A stretch of DNA of 37,693 bases from a virus. Every line of letters begins with the position of its first letter. The stretch's first letter is position 1. Both the position numbers and the translations under genes were made by a program. Of this stretch, positions 1-9,400 are shown piece after piece. A model generated the notes under the pieces. The model was not told the origin of the DNA and searched no databases. It saw nothing but the letters and a program-made list of their open reading frames with translations. The stretch covers positions 1 through 37,693 of the IMG/VR virus record IMGVR_UViG_3300044959_000328. The stretch is one strand, 5' to 3'.

Positions 1-129
1 GACCTCCCGCAGGTCGCCATCCACCCACGCATCGGTGTTGGCCAGATAGAGCTCCCCGTGCTTTTGCGCCCCCGCCGCTCGCCATTCAGCTGCAACCCGA
101 CGCGCCGTCTCGGCATCGAAGCCGAAGGC
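1..129. repeat. Terminal direct repeat, left copy
   Basis: Positions 1-126 are identical to 37565-37690. Position 127 is G here and A at 37691, and the last two bases match again. The copy lies inside the giant internal virion gene, and the reading frame runs unbroken across the join. This is what a circularly permuted or circular assembly looks like when cut at an arbitrary point. It is probably an assembly overlap, less likely a real short terminal redundancy. Confidence 0.95.
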
Positions 130-3100
130 CGCAAGCCGCGTAATCTCATCGGCCGACGCACGCCCCTCTGCCACCTTGAGCGAAAGCTCGATCATGTCGC
201 TCTGCAGCAGGGCGCCGGCAAAGCGCTGCGCCCACTGCGTCCACGGCGCCATGAGGTTCAGAAACATCATCATCTCGGCGCCGGACTTGGCGTAACGCTC
301 GAGCAGAGTGTGGTCCGCACCAATGCTCGCCATGTCGTAGAACGCTCGCGACCGCCCAAGCGTCACCAGCTCCAACGCCGCACCGGCCTTGGCCGCCTCA
401 TCACCGCCAAGCCGGAACCCTTCGGCATTTCGGGTGAGGCTCTCCATCACCGACCTCAGGGTGCGCCAGAACCCCGCTGCCATCACCACACGGCCAAGGT
501 CGGCAATCTGCGCCTTCAGGCCGGCACCCATCTGCGTGAGAATGGCGTTGTTGATGAGAAAGCGCACTGCGCGCACCGAATACGCATCGGGGTCCTCGGG
601 AATACGGAAGGTGCCCAGCACCCTGTCCCGCAGGTCGCGCGTCGCTTGCGTGACGGCCTGGAGCTCATCAATCGAGCCGCCTTCGCCACGCGCTACCGCT
701 TTCAGCATCTCGATCTGGTTGGCATAGATCCGCCCCAGCATGGACGGATCGCCAAACTTCCGGCCCATCGCCACCGCCGCCCCCATGCGACGGGCGTATT
801 CGGCAGCACCTGCGCGCTGACTCAGATCCAGGAAGTCATGAATGACCTCTGTCGGCACGTCGATGGTGCGCTCGCGCGCATGACCAGGCCGCTGCCAGTC
901 ATTCCACTCGCTGTATTCCCTTCGGTCGGGCCGCAGGATCTGGTTGAGAAGACCGCTCAGATCGTCCTCAGACCCGCCAACCTGCCGGCCGGGCACTTCC
1001 GCGGACCTCAGAACCTGCTCGACCAGCCGCCCGATACTTTCATCGGGCGTGCGCTTGATCTGCTTCCCAAGCAAGGAGGCAAGCTCGATGCGCAGGCGGG
1101 AGGGCTCGGTCCGCGCAACCCGTTCGTGCAGCTCCTTGGTCAGGTCCGCCGCCAACCCGCTGGCCAGCTGCGGATCCATCCCGCGATCGATCATGGCCCG
1201 GCGGACGACCCGCTCGACCGTGTGCCCGATGCCATCGCCCAGCAGATGCGAAATGGCGACCTCGGCACGAATCTCCGGCGGGGCCCAATCGTGCATTTCC
1301 TGTTCTGCTGCCCAGATCCGGGCGATGCGTTCGACCAGCTCATCCCGCCGCGCGCGCACCTCGCTTCGGATCCAATTCTGCGGCGCATAGGGCTGCGCCC
1401 GCTCTTTCATCTCGGAAAGCAGCTTGCCCCGCTCCAGGAGATAACTCTGATGGCTGCGGATCTCGCGCTCGATCCGCAGCCACTCGGCCATGACCGGATC
1501 TTCCTGCGCTTTCCGATGCGCCCGCTCCGTCCACTCACGGGCAATTTTCTGCGCCTCCGAAAGCTCGGCCGAAATTTCCTTCCGGTTGCGAATGGCCTCG
1601 GCCAATTGCATCCGCGCCGCCTTGGACGGATCGGCCTGGAAACGCTCCCGGCTTTCGCGAAGAAACTCGAACGCGACATCCAGCTTGTGCCAAAGCGCCG
1701 GAATCCGCTCATAGGCCTCCTGGGCCGCCCGCAGCTCTTCGTCCGTGGCACCCATGCGCGCGGCGATCTCGCGCCGCACGTCCTCGAGCTGGCGCTGCAG
1801 CATGATGCTGAGCCGATCCAGCGCGGCTTCGGATTCGGCCCGATACCGCGCGCTCAGCAGCACACCCGCCGCCGCCGCCTCACGCTCGAAAGGCTCATAG
1901 AAGTTCTCGCGCCAGAACCGCGCGGCCTCGAGCACCTCCGGGATCTCGTGCCTGTTCGTCGCAATCGCCAAGCCCACCTGCTGGTCGAACTCGGCGAAGG
2001 AAAGCACCCCTTCCGGCCGGCCGCGGAAGAGGGCGTCGCGCAACTCCTCGACGCGCGTGCGGAACGGCCCCGCCTTCTTCGGGTCCCAGCCGCGATAGCG
2101 GAAATACATCTCCGCCTGGAACCGCTCCGCTGCCGCATACCGCCAGTTCGCCTGGGCCGCGAGCGCTTCGACACTCGCCGTCTCGGTGGCGTATCCCGCC
2201 ACATTGCCGCGGATGCGCAGCCCGGGAATCTGGACGATCTGGTCCGCAAGCCGGGCGATCATGTTGCCCACGCGGCCCCGGAACGTGTTGTTCTTGAGCC
2301 GGTAATACGGCATTTCCATGGTCCGCATCCGCTCGAGACGGATGCCCGTTGCCGCGAGGCGGTCGCTTTCCTCAGGCCCTTCCTTCGGCGCGGCAGCCTC
2401 GCCTTCGGGCGGCTTTGGCGGCTCGGGCCGCGGCTCCTCGGGCGGCGGCGCGGCCGGCTCGCCCTCCGCAGGCGCGGCCGGGCGAGAATCTTCCTCCCCG
2501 GCCGTCGGCTCAGGCGGCCGTCTGACAGGCGGCGTCTCGCCTGCCCGCACGCCAAGATTCCGTTCGATGAGCGCGCCGCGCACCTGCAAAAAGCTGCGCC
2601 GCGTCTTGGCAATCTCCTTTTCCACTTCGCGGAGAAGCGCAGCATCCTTGGAATCCGGCGCTCTCTCGGCACCAGGGAGGAGAAGATCGCGCGCTTTCTC
2701 GAGGTCCCGCAGCGCCCTCTCGAAGATCCCCGCGTATTCTCTCAGCTGGTCCAGCGGCAGCTGGCGGTAATACGAAACCAGCGCCCGATCGTCGAAGTGC
2801 TGGCTTTCAAGCAGCTCCTGCCAGGCCCGGAACTCCTCGCTGTTGAGGAGCTCCTCTTGCGGAGTGCCCTTCAATGCCTCAGGTGGCGTCTCCTCGCCGC
2901 GAAGCAACGGCTCCTTCGGCTCATCGGTTTCGGCGCGAAGCAGCTGCTTCTCCGCTTCCGGCATCCGCGGCTCATGGCGCTCGAAACTCGCTGGGTGGCG
3001 CCAAATCTCGCCCCGCTCCTTGAGCTTTTCCTGCGCCATGCGCACGCGCGCCGCGCCCATGACCTCAAGCCGCCGGAGATCGAGCTTCTCGATGTCGTCA

Positions 3101-5712
3101 TAAAGCTCGAAGATCTCCTCAAGGACCGTCCGCGCCAGCGGCTCCGGCAACCCACCTCGCTCATGCAGATCAAGGAGCTCTTCCAGCTGACGCTCAAGCT
3201 TCCCCGCCTGCTCGGCCAGGAAGCTGGCGCGCTTGACCAGCTCGTCCGAGCTTCGCGACATGTAATCCTTGACCCGGGCAATCTCCTCCGGCTCTTGCCT
3301 GCGAACCAGAGCGCGGAAGGCAGCAAGGTCTGGTCCGCCCAGCAGCTTGGCGCGCTCGATCGAAAAGAGGTTCCAGAGGTCAAGCCCCGCGAAATCGTTT
3401 TCGGCCCTCATGGCCTCGTGGATCTCGCGGGGAGTCCACTGCTCAGCGGTCCAGACCTCCGAAAGCCATTTCGGCCAATCCTGCTCGAAGGACGTGCGTT
3501 CCTCGGCTGGCCGCTCCTCAGGCCGAGGCTCTTCCGCCTCGGCCTGCCGCGGCGGCTCGGGTTCGGCCGACGGCGGCTGCTTCGGGCCCTCGGGCTCGGC
3601 CTGCGGCTCAAGCCGAGCCAGCGCTCGCTCCATGAGCGCACCCCGCGCGGCGTTGGCAAGCTCTGCCGCCCGACCGGCTTCGGCCGAGAGACGCGTTTGC
3701 TCCTCCACAAACTTTTGCATCTCGCTCAGGCTCAGCCGGTCGAAGTCAGTGCTGCTGTCGCGTTCGTTGAACTCCCGGTCCAGCCGCTCGGCACGCCGCT
3801 CCAGCCGCTTTGCCTCCTGGCGAAGCTCGGCCTTGCTCATATTCCGGAAGCGCTCGACGATCTGTCGATTTTCCGGGTCCGCGCTCCTCTGGAGCCTCTG
3901 CCACGCTGCAAAGGCCTCGCTTTCGCGAATCCGCTGCGCTGGCGAAGGCTTCTCGCGCCGCGGCGCCGGCCGCTCCTCGGCCGGTGGCGCCTGGCCGCCC
4001 GTCTCGGCGTCCTGAGGCGGAGGCTCGGTAGGCGCCCTTCCTGCCTGCTCAGGCGGCGGGGTCTGCTCCGGAGCCTTGGGCTCGACGCGCACCCCGAGCC
4101 TCGCAAGCGCGCGTTCCATGAGCGCGCCACGCGCGGCATTCGCGGCCTCTTCCGCTTCCCTCAGCCGGCCGAGGAAATCGAGCTGCTCCTCAAGCCAGCG
4201 GTTGAGCTCGCTTTGGCTTGCGGCCTCAAAATCGAGACGGCGCTGAAGCTCATTGAACTCTTCGCGCAAGCGCTGGACGCGCCGCTCGAGCCGCCGCACT
4301 TCCTGCCGCAGCTCGGCCCTGCTCATCGCCCGGTAGCGTTCGACCTGCGCGCGCGCCTCGGGGAGCTTGCTCGCCAGCAGCCGAAGCCACGCGGCAAAGG
4401 CCTCGCTCTGCTGCATCTTCTGGATGACGAACTCCGGGCCGTCCTCCGGCGTCAGGCGCCGCAGGTAGGCCGGGCCTTCTGGCGCATTGGCCCGCATCGC
4501 CGCCGTCAAGGCCTCTTCGGCCTCGCGCAGACGGCGGAAGGCGTCTTCCATCTCCCTTCGCAGATTCTCGACCTGCTCGCGCAGGGCCGCGTGCTCCGGG
4601 GTGCCTTCGGCCGTGAGGGAAAGCCGCGCTCTTGCTCGATCGTGTTGCTCGAAGAGCGCGTCCGCTTGTTCGCGCGCCTCGGCAACCCGTGCTCGCAGCT
4701 GCTCGATATCGGCCGCCGTAGGCTGGGGCGGAGGCGGGGGCGGGGGCGGCGCTTCCTCCGCCGGCCGCGCAGGCGGTTCGGCCTCCGGCGGACGGCCGAC
4801 ATCCTCGGCCGGGGCGGTAAACCGCCCGATGCTGTTGACACGGACCCAGTCGCCCTCCGGCACGCGCACTTCCAGGCCGTCCGCCTCCAGCGAGGGGCCC
4901 GGCTCCGGCGGCGCCTCAGGCGGCCGCTGCGCTTCGGCTTCCGGCGGCCGTTCCGGCGCCTCCGCCGGCCGCTCCGGCGCCTCTGGCGGCCGCTCCGGCG
5001 CTTCCGCAGGACGCGGCCGCGCCGTTGCGCCGGGCGTCCGCTGCCCGTCCTGCGCGTCCGCCGCACGCGCGAAATCCCGCGCCAGCCGTTCGAGCGACCG
5101 GCCGCTGACCAGCCCGGCAAAGCCGCCCAGCACGAGACCAAAGAGCGCAGAAAGCGCCACGTCCCCGGCAAGGTCGGGCTGCAGGCTGGCCGGCAATTGC
5201 TGCTGCGCGAGCATATTCTCGCCGCCCGCCACCACGACGTTCAGCGCTGCCATCCGGCTCCCGGCCTGCGCGGCACGGCCCAGACGCGACGTCGCCGTCA
5301 GCGGCCCCACCCCTATGGGAAGCAGAAGCAGGTTCTCCGGCGTGAGCATGCCGGCGATGAACTGCCCGAGAACCCCAGCTTGCTCGAGATCCCGCGCCCG
5401 CTGCCGCATGCCGTCAATGCGGCGCTTGATAAACGCAGTCTCCTCCGGACTCTGACTGTCCCGGAAGAGATGCAGGCTATCCTCGTAGCCCTTGAGCTCC
5501 TCCGGATCGGCATAGGGGTTGTATCCCGGCACCGGAGCCGGAGCATAGGCGCCGAAGGCGCGCAGCCGCTGCACCGCCTCCTCGGCCGAGCGGGCAAGCC
5601 CGCTCTGCTGCATGATCCCGTCGAAAAAATTCTCGAGATAGCTACGGGTCTCGGTCTCCGGCAGGCGGAAGATCCGCGTGCCCTCCGCCCAGGACGGCAG
5701 CCTATCGCTCAT
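1..5712 (-). CDS. Giant internal virion (ejection) protein, N-terminal 1904 residues
   Basis: An open minus frame starts at ATG 5712, overlapping the previous stop as ATGA, and runs off the left end. Through the terminal repeat it continues in frame at 37564 down to 36893, giving about 2127 residues. Visible parts: N-terminal region; hydrophobic stretches near residues 115-135 and 182-204 that could be membrane-active; a Pro/Ala/Glu-rich linker (about 220-330) with repeated PPEAPERP-type units; then two related charged coiled-coil blocks (about 450-545 and 620-700), each ending in a form of AARGALMERALARL, with a weaker third copy near 1025-1060; further long helices follow. It comes right after the transglycosylase gene, where podoviruses encode proteins ejected with the DNA. 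The assignment rests on position, size and the C-terminal half; no enzymatic domain was recognised. Confidence 0.85.
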   Translation of the reverse strand, partial: MSDRLPSWAEGTRIFRLPETETRSYLENFFDGIMQQSGLARSAEEAVQRLRAFGAYAPAPVPGYNPYADPEELKGYEDSLHLFRDSQSPEETAFIKRRIDGMRQRARDLEQAGVLGQFIAGMLTPENLLLLPIGVGPLTATSRLGRAAQAGSRMAALNVVVAGGENMLAQQQLPASLQPDLAGDVALSALFGLVLGGFAGLVSGRSLERLARDFARAADAQDGQRTPGATARPRPAEAPERPPEAPERPAEAPERPPEAEAQRPPEAPPEPGPSLEADGLEVRVPEGDWVRVNSIGRFTAPAEDVGRPPEAEPPARPAEEAPPPPPPPPQPTAADIEQLRARVAEAREQADALFEQHDRARARLSLTAEGTPEHAALREQVENLRREMEDAFRRLREAEEALTAAMRANAPEGPAYLRRLTPEDGPEFVIQKMQQSEAFAAWLRLLASKLPEARAQVERYRAMSRAELRQEVRRLERRVQRLREEFNELQRRLDFEAASQSELNRWLEEQLDFLGRLREAEEAANAARGALMERALARLGVRVEPKAPEQTPPPEQAGRAPTEPPPQDAETGGQAPPAEERPAPRREKPSPAQRIRESEAFAAWQRLQRSADPENRQIVERFRNMSKAELRQEAKRLERRAERLDREFNERDSSTDFDRLSLSEMQKFVEEQTRLSAEAGRAAELANAARGALMERALARLEPQAEPEGPKQPPSAEPEPPRQAEAEEPRPEERPAEERTSFEQDWPKWLSEVWTAEQWTPREIHEAMRAENDFAGLDLWNLFSIERAKLLGGPDLAAFRALVRRQEPEEIARVKDYMSRSSDELVKRASFLAEQAGKLERQLEELLDLHERGGLPEPLARTVLEEIFELYDDIEKLDLRRLEVMGAARVRMAQEKLKERGEIWRHPASFERHEPRMPEAEKQLLRAETDEPKEPLLRGEETPPEALKGTPQEELLNSEEFRAWQELLESQHFDDRALVSYYRQLPLDQLREYAGIFERALRDLEKARDLLLPGAERAPDSKDAALLREVEKEIAKTRRSFLQVRGALIERNLGVRAGETPPVRRPPEPTAGEEDSRPAAPAEGEPAAPPPEEPRPEPPKPPEGEAAAPKEGPEESDRLAATGIRLERMRTMEMPYYRLKNNTFRGRVGNMIARLADQIVQIPGLRIRGNVAGYATETASVEALAAQANWRYAAAERFQAEMYFRYRGWDPKKAGPFRTRVEELRDALFRGRPEGVLSFAEFDQQVGLAIATNRHEIPEVLEAARFWRENFYEPFEREAAAAGVLLSARYRAESEAALDRLSIMLQRQLEDVRREIAARMGATDEELRAAQEAYERIPALWHKLDVAFEFLRESRERFQADPSKAARMQLAEAIRNRKEISAELSEAQKIAREWTERAHRKAQEDPVMAEWLRIEREIRSHQSYLLERGKLLSEMKERAQPYAPQNWIRSEVRARRDELVERIARIWAAEQEMHDWAPPEIRAEVAISHLLGDGIGHTVERVVRRAMIDRGMDPQLASGLAADLTKELHERVARTEPSRLRIELASLLGKQIKRTPDESIGRLVEQVLRSAEVPGRQVGGSEDDLSGLLNQILRPDRREYSEWNDWQRPGHARERTIDVPTEVIHDFLDLSQRAGAAEYARRMGAAVAMGRKFGDPSMLGRIYANQIEMLKAVARGEGGSIDELQAVTQATRDLRDRVLGTFRIPEDPDAYSVRAVRFLINNAILTQMGAGLKAQIADLGRVVMAAGFWRTLRSVMESLTRNAEGFRLGGDEAAKAGAALELVTLGRSRAFYDMASIGADHTLLERYAKSGAEMMMFLNLMAPWTQWAQRFAGALLQSDMIELSLKVAEGRASADEITRLAAFGFDAETARRVAAEWRAAGAQKHGELYLANTDAWVDGDLREV

Positions 5713-8700
5713 GGCGCCATCCCCCCGAACGCCGGCAACTCGCCCTCCATGCGGTTGCGCTCCTCACGCGACGCTCGCTGGCGTTCGAGCTCGGCGTTCC
5801 GCCAGCGCGCCTGATGGCGCAGCGCTTCGGCCTGCAGCGGCACGCGCACGGGCGCGGCGGTGCGAACCCCGTCCGGCCCCATGGCCCCCAGGTAGTTGAT
5901 GACGCCAGGCGCAACCGGGCCCCAGATTTCGTAGAGCCGCGCCGAGACCGGCCCGACGCCTTCGACCTCCACGACCTCGAATTGATCGGTCGGCCGCAAG
6001 AACGCGGTTTCGCCCAGCACCCAACGCCGGCGTTCGGCTTCCGGCACCCCGTGCCGGCGAAGGACGTCCTGGACCATCTGCTCCTGCCACCGCGCGCTGA
6101 CCTCTCCCCCGCGCCCGTAGGGAGCGACGAAATGCTCGGGCGGGTTGCGCACCCAGCGGCGCGCGCCGCCGAAGAGCGCATCCTGGACCCCGGCGAAGAT
6201 CCCTTGCGGCAGCGCCAAGGCCCCGCCGACCGGCAGGCCGTAGCGGGAGAGACCCCACTCCCCGCTTTGGACCAGCTCCCGCAGCGCCTGCCGGGCCGCG
6301 ACCTGCCGGTCGGGAATGATGGCCATCAGGGACAGCAAACGCGCGTTGAACTGCCGCTCCATCTCGGGCGGAATGGTCGTGATCCACCCGGAGGGCGCCA
6401 GAATGCCCTCGATGTTGCGGCCAAGCCAGGAGCCTGCGTGCTCGCGCAACGCCCCTTCCAGGAGCTCGCGCAAAGCTTGGCGCTGCTCCTGCTCGGTCGG
6501 CCCCAGCTGCTGCAGGATCTCCTGCGTAAGCTGCGGATCCGCACGGGCAATGCGGCGGGATTGCTCGATCAGCGGCTGCACCCTCTGTTCGAAGCCCTCC
6601 GCCGGGATGCTCGCCAGCTGCTCCGCAACTCCTGCAAAGGCGGTTCGGCTTCTTTCGTCCATCTGCGCATGATAGACGCGCCGCGCCTGTGGCTCCGACT
6701 CCAGGGCGCGATGCAGCGCCGCGGCAGCGGCATAGGCGCGCGGATCGCCGCTCTGCAACGCACCGAGCATGAAGCCCACCACCTGCTCCGGCAGGACGCC
6801 AGCCCGGGCGGCCTGGACAATCCTGAGCTGCGCAGCCGGATCGGTGAACGGAATCTGCTGGTTCGGGCCGCGAATCCACTCGAGCGCAATCTCCTGATAC
6901 TCGCGCGAGTTCTCGACCTGCGGCCCCTGCTGCTCGCCGGGCAACATCGCCGCAGCAAAGCGACGCCACCTCTCCGCCCGCTGCCGCAGCTCGCGCAGGG
7001 CTTGCTCGCGATCGCGAACGAAAAGCTCGAGGATCTCCTTTTGGGCAGCAAGCGGCAGGCTGGAAATACGAGACAGAAGCTGCGCCGTATCGCCTGTCGC
7101 CGGTGTCTCGGGAGAGACGCCCAGCGCCTCGAGCGCGCGCCCAAGCCGATACCGCATCACTGCTTCCTGCGCCGCCTCGGATACCGCTGCGCGGTCGCGC
7201 TCCCTGGCTTGGCGCGCCACATCGGCACCCCAGTCCGCGCCGATGAGATCGCCAAGGCGCTTCAGCTCCTCCTCGATCTGCTGCCGCCGCGTCAGCGCGT
7301 CGGGCGGCAAGGTCCCGTCCGGCCGCCGCTGCTGCTCGAGCAACTCGAGCTCATATCGCCGTTGCGCCCTCACCTGCTCAGCCGCCAACCGCAGCCGCGC
7401 CTCCTGCCAGTTCACTTCCTGCCGGTGCTCGCGTATCAGGGCGTCGGCATATTGGGCGAGCGCCCTCCGTTCCTCTTGGGTGAGGACAGACCATTCCTCG
7501 CGCCATCCGGGCGAGCCCGGCCCGCTGCGCAGAGCCTCGACCAGCCGGCCAGCCTCCACCGAATCCAGCGTGCCGTTCGGCCCGCTGCCAGCTCCCGGCA
7601 TCAGGTTGGCGATATACCGCTGCGTCTCGTCCGGCAGCGGGCGGCCGGTGCGCAGATGCTCATCCACCCGCCCGGGCCCGGCATTGTAGGCCGCGAGCGC
7701 GAGACGGTAGTCCCCGCCATACCGGTCGAGAAGAGCGCGCAGGTAACGCGCCGCCCACGGAATCGCTCGCTCGGGCTTGTTCCGGTCCTCCTCGGGCAGA
7801 GGCTCGAGCCCGAAACCCGGACTGCGCGCCGTGCCCGGCATGATCTGCGCCGGGCCCAACGCGCCCGCTCGGCTCAGGGCATTGGCGTCGCCACCGCTCT
7901 CGAGGCCAATGAGCTCCCGCAGCAGGCGCTCGGGCAGTCCCGTCTGGCGCGCTGCATCGGCAATGATCGGCCGCCATTCCTCGGGCAGTCGCGACCCGAA
8001 CCGCTCGGGGCCGTCGCCAAGCAGCAAGGCGATGCCGCCGAACCGCACCTGCCGCTGCAACTGGGCCTGCAGGGGCCCGAGCACCGTCAGGCGACGCTCT
8101 CGCTCCGCCGCCTCGCCGCGATCCCAGACCGGCCCAGTGTCCTGGGCAAGCTTCGCCCGAATGCTGTTGAGGACCGGCGTCGGATCCCGGCCCTGCAACA
8201 CGAGGTCATAGGCGTCGCGGTAGAGCTGCTCCAAAGCCTGGTCGGCGAGCCTGCGCGCTTCCTCGCGGTCGCGCGTGGCCTTCTGGGTCATCAGCCGGCC
8301 GTAGTGCTGGCCAATCAGCCGCCCGATGCCCTGGTCGACTTCCACCCGAAGCTCCGGCGGCAGCGCGGCCACCGTGCCCTGGCGCCACCGCTCCGCCGCC
8401 TGCCGGAATGCTTCGGGGTCGTTCAGATGCTGGTTGTGCAGCTGCTGCAGCGACCGCTGGCTATCGAGCAGGAACTCCGAAGCGTAACGGCTGGTCAGGA
8501 TTTCCCGACGCCGCTGCTCGGCAATTCGTTCGAAGGGCCCGCGCGAAAGGTCGGGGACGATGATACGGCCGTTTTCGTCCCGCTGGATCGGCTCGGCCGC
8601 GGCCGCGAGCTCGCCACTCACGCGCGCCTGCTCGACCCTCTCCTGCTCCAACGCCCGGGCGATCGGGTCGAGGACGCCCGCGATCTGGCCCTGCTCGCTC

Positions 8701-8807
8701 ACCGCACGCCGAGCAACTTCGACGCTGCGGCCGAAATCCATCACCCCCGCGCTGCGGGGGAGAACCAGCCGCTCCTCGCGCGGCAGCCCGCCTCGACTTT
8801 CGCTCAT
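5709..8807 (-). CDS. Internal virion protein with lytic transglycosylase (SLT) domain
   Basis: 1032 residues. A soluble lytic transglycosylase-like domain lies at about 278-390: the LIGLESGGDANALS segment carries the likely catalytic Glu303, followed by GALGPAQIMPGTA and the conserved LALAAYNAGPGRVDEHL motif. The flanks are long, Glu/Arg/Gln-rich and helical. In T7 the equivalent domain is in gp16, which locally opens peptidoglycan during DNA ejection. The gene sits between a gp14-like protein and the giant ejection protein, and starts at ATG 8807 with a TGATG overlap. The domain call is firm; a role in ejection rather than host lysis is inferred from neighbours. Confidence 0.92.
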   Translation of the reverse strand: MSESRGGLPREERLVLPRSAGVMDFGRSVEVARRAVSEQGQIAGVLDPIARALEQERVEQARVSGELAAAAEPIQRDENGRIIVPDLSRGPFERIAEQRRREILTSRYASEFLLDSQRSLQQLHNQHLNDPEAFRQAAERWRQGTVAALPPELRVEVDQGIGRLIGQHYGRLMTQKATRDREEARRLADQALEQLYRDAYDLVLQGRDPTPVLNSIRAKLAQDTGPVWDRGEAAERERRLTVLGPLQAQLQRQVRFGGIALLLGDGPERFGSRLPEEWRPIIADAARQTGLPERLLRELIGLESGGDANALSRAGALGPAQIMPGTARSPGFGLEPLPEEDRNKPERAIPWAARYLRALLDRYGGDYRLALAAYNAGPGRVDEHLRTGRPLPDETQRYIANLMPGAGSGPNGTLDSVEAGRLVEALRSGPGSPGWREEWSVLTQEERRALAQYADALIREHRQEVNWQEARLRLAAEQVRAQRRYELELLEQQRRPDGTLPPDALTRRQQIEEELKRLGDLIGADWGADVARQARERDRAAVSEAAQEAVMRYRLGRALEALGVSPETPATGDTAQLLSRISSLPLAAQKEILELFVRDREQALRELRQRAERWRRFAAAMLPGEQQGPQVENSREYQEIALEWIRGPNQQIPFTDPAAQLRIVQAARAGVLPEQVVGFMLGALQSGDPRAYAAAAALHRALESEPQARRVYHAQMDERSRTAFAGVAEQLASIPAEGFEQRVQPLIEQSRRIARADPQLTQEILQQLGPTEQEQRQALRELLEGALREHAGSWLGRNIEGILAPSGWITTIPPEMERQFNARLLSLMAIIPDRQVAARQALRELVQSGEWGLSRYGLPVGGALALPQGIFAGVQDALFGGARRWVRNPPEHFVAPYGRGGEVSARWQEQMVQDVLRRHGVPEAERRRWVLGETAFLRPTDQFEVVEVEGVGPVSARLYEIWGPVAPGVINYLGAMGPDGVRTAAPVRVPLQAEALRHQARWRNAELERQRASREERNRMEGELPAFGGMAP

Positions 8808-9400
8808 CAGACCGGCCCCATCGCCCGGCCGGTGCGCGGCTCAATCCGCGCCCGCTGCTCGGCCGTAAGGTTGCGATACATGCTCTGCGTGTTGTCGACC
8901 GTCCCACCCGGATCGAGGGCCGGCCAAGTGCGATAGACGGAAAGGGCCGAGCCCAGCAACGTCGCCGCCGGGCGAATCCAGGCCGTGCGACTCAGAACGG
9001 AAAACGCGTCCTCTTCCATCTCCGCCGCTCGGCCGGCCAGCATCAGCTGCCTCTGCCGCGCCGCCCCCAGCAGGCGAATGGCGGAAACATCCGCCATCAC
9101 CTGCCGGCGGTTTTCGCCAAGCAGCGTGCCGATCGAGCCCGAAGCGTCCGGATCCAGCCCGAAGGCAGCCGTCGCCGCGCGGAGGCTGCTCTCGGTCAGC
9201 TGCGCCCGCCGCTGACGCTCGACTTCCTCAGTCTGCGCCTGCACCGCCAACGTATCGCGTTCGATGGCCAGCTGCTCCCGCCGCAGCGCGGCCATACGCT
9301 GCCCAAGCTGCGCCTGCGTTCTCGCCGCGGAATATTGCATCCCGGCCTGCAGGGCCGAGGTCGCCACGGTCGCAACGGAAAGAGCCACTGCCCACGTCAT
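8807..9400 (-). CDS. Small internal virion protein (T7 gp14-like position)
   Basis: 197 residues from ATG 9400, which overlaps the upstream tail tube gene as ATGA. An upstream in-frame start would overlap that gene heavily and is not needed. The N-terminus is hydrophobic (AVALSVATVATSALQAGMQYSAA, a possible membrane segment), then a long Gln/Glu/Arg helix, then a Gly/Ala-rich tail. Order (tail tube B, this gene, transglycosylase, giant protein) and a hydrophobic start followed by a coiled coil match the T7 gp14 class of ejected proteins that help form a channel through the envelope. Sequence similarity itself is not recognised. Confidence 0.8.
   Translation of the reverse strand: MTWAVALSVATVATSALQAGMQYSAARTQAQLGQRMAALRREQLAIERDTLAVQAQTEEVERQRRAQLTESSLRAATAAFGLDPDASGSIGTLLGENRRQVMADVSAIRLLGAARQRQLMLAGRAAEMEEDAFSVLSRTAWIRPAATLLGSALSVYRTWPALDPGGTVDNTQSMYRNLTAEQRARIEPRTGRAMGPV

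Noticed and set aside
58-5814. Very long plus-strand frame (1918 codons)
   Set aside because: It is antisense to the giant internal virion protein; its translation is Arg/Leu/Pro-rich noise, while the minus frame reads as a coherent protein with repeats and continues across the ends.
5814-8936. Plus-strand frame of 1040 codons
   Set aside because: Antisense to the transglycosylase gene, whose minus frame has clear catalytic motifs. GC-rich DNA often leaves long mirrored frames open.
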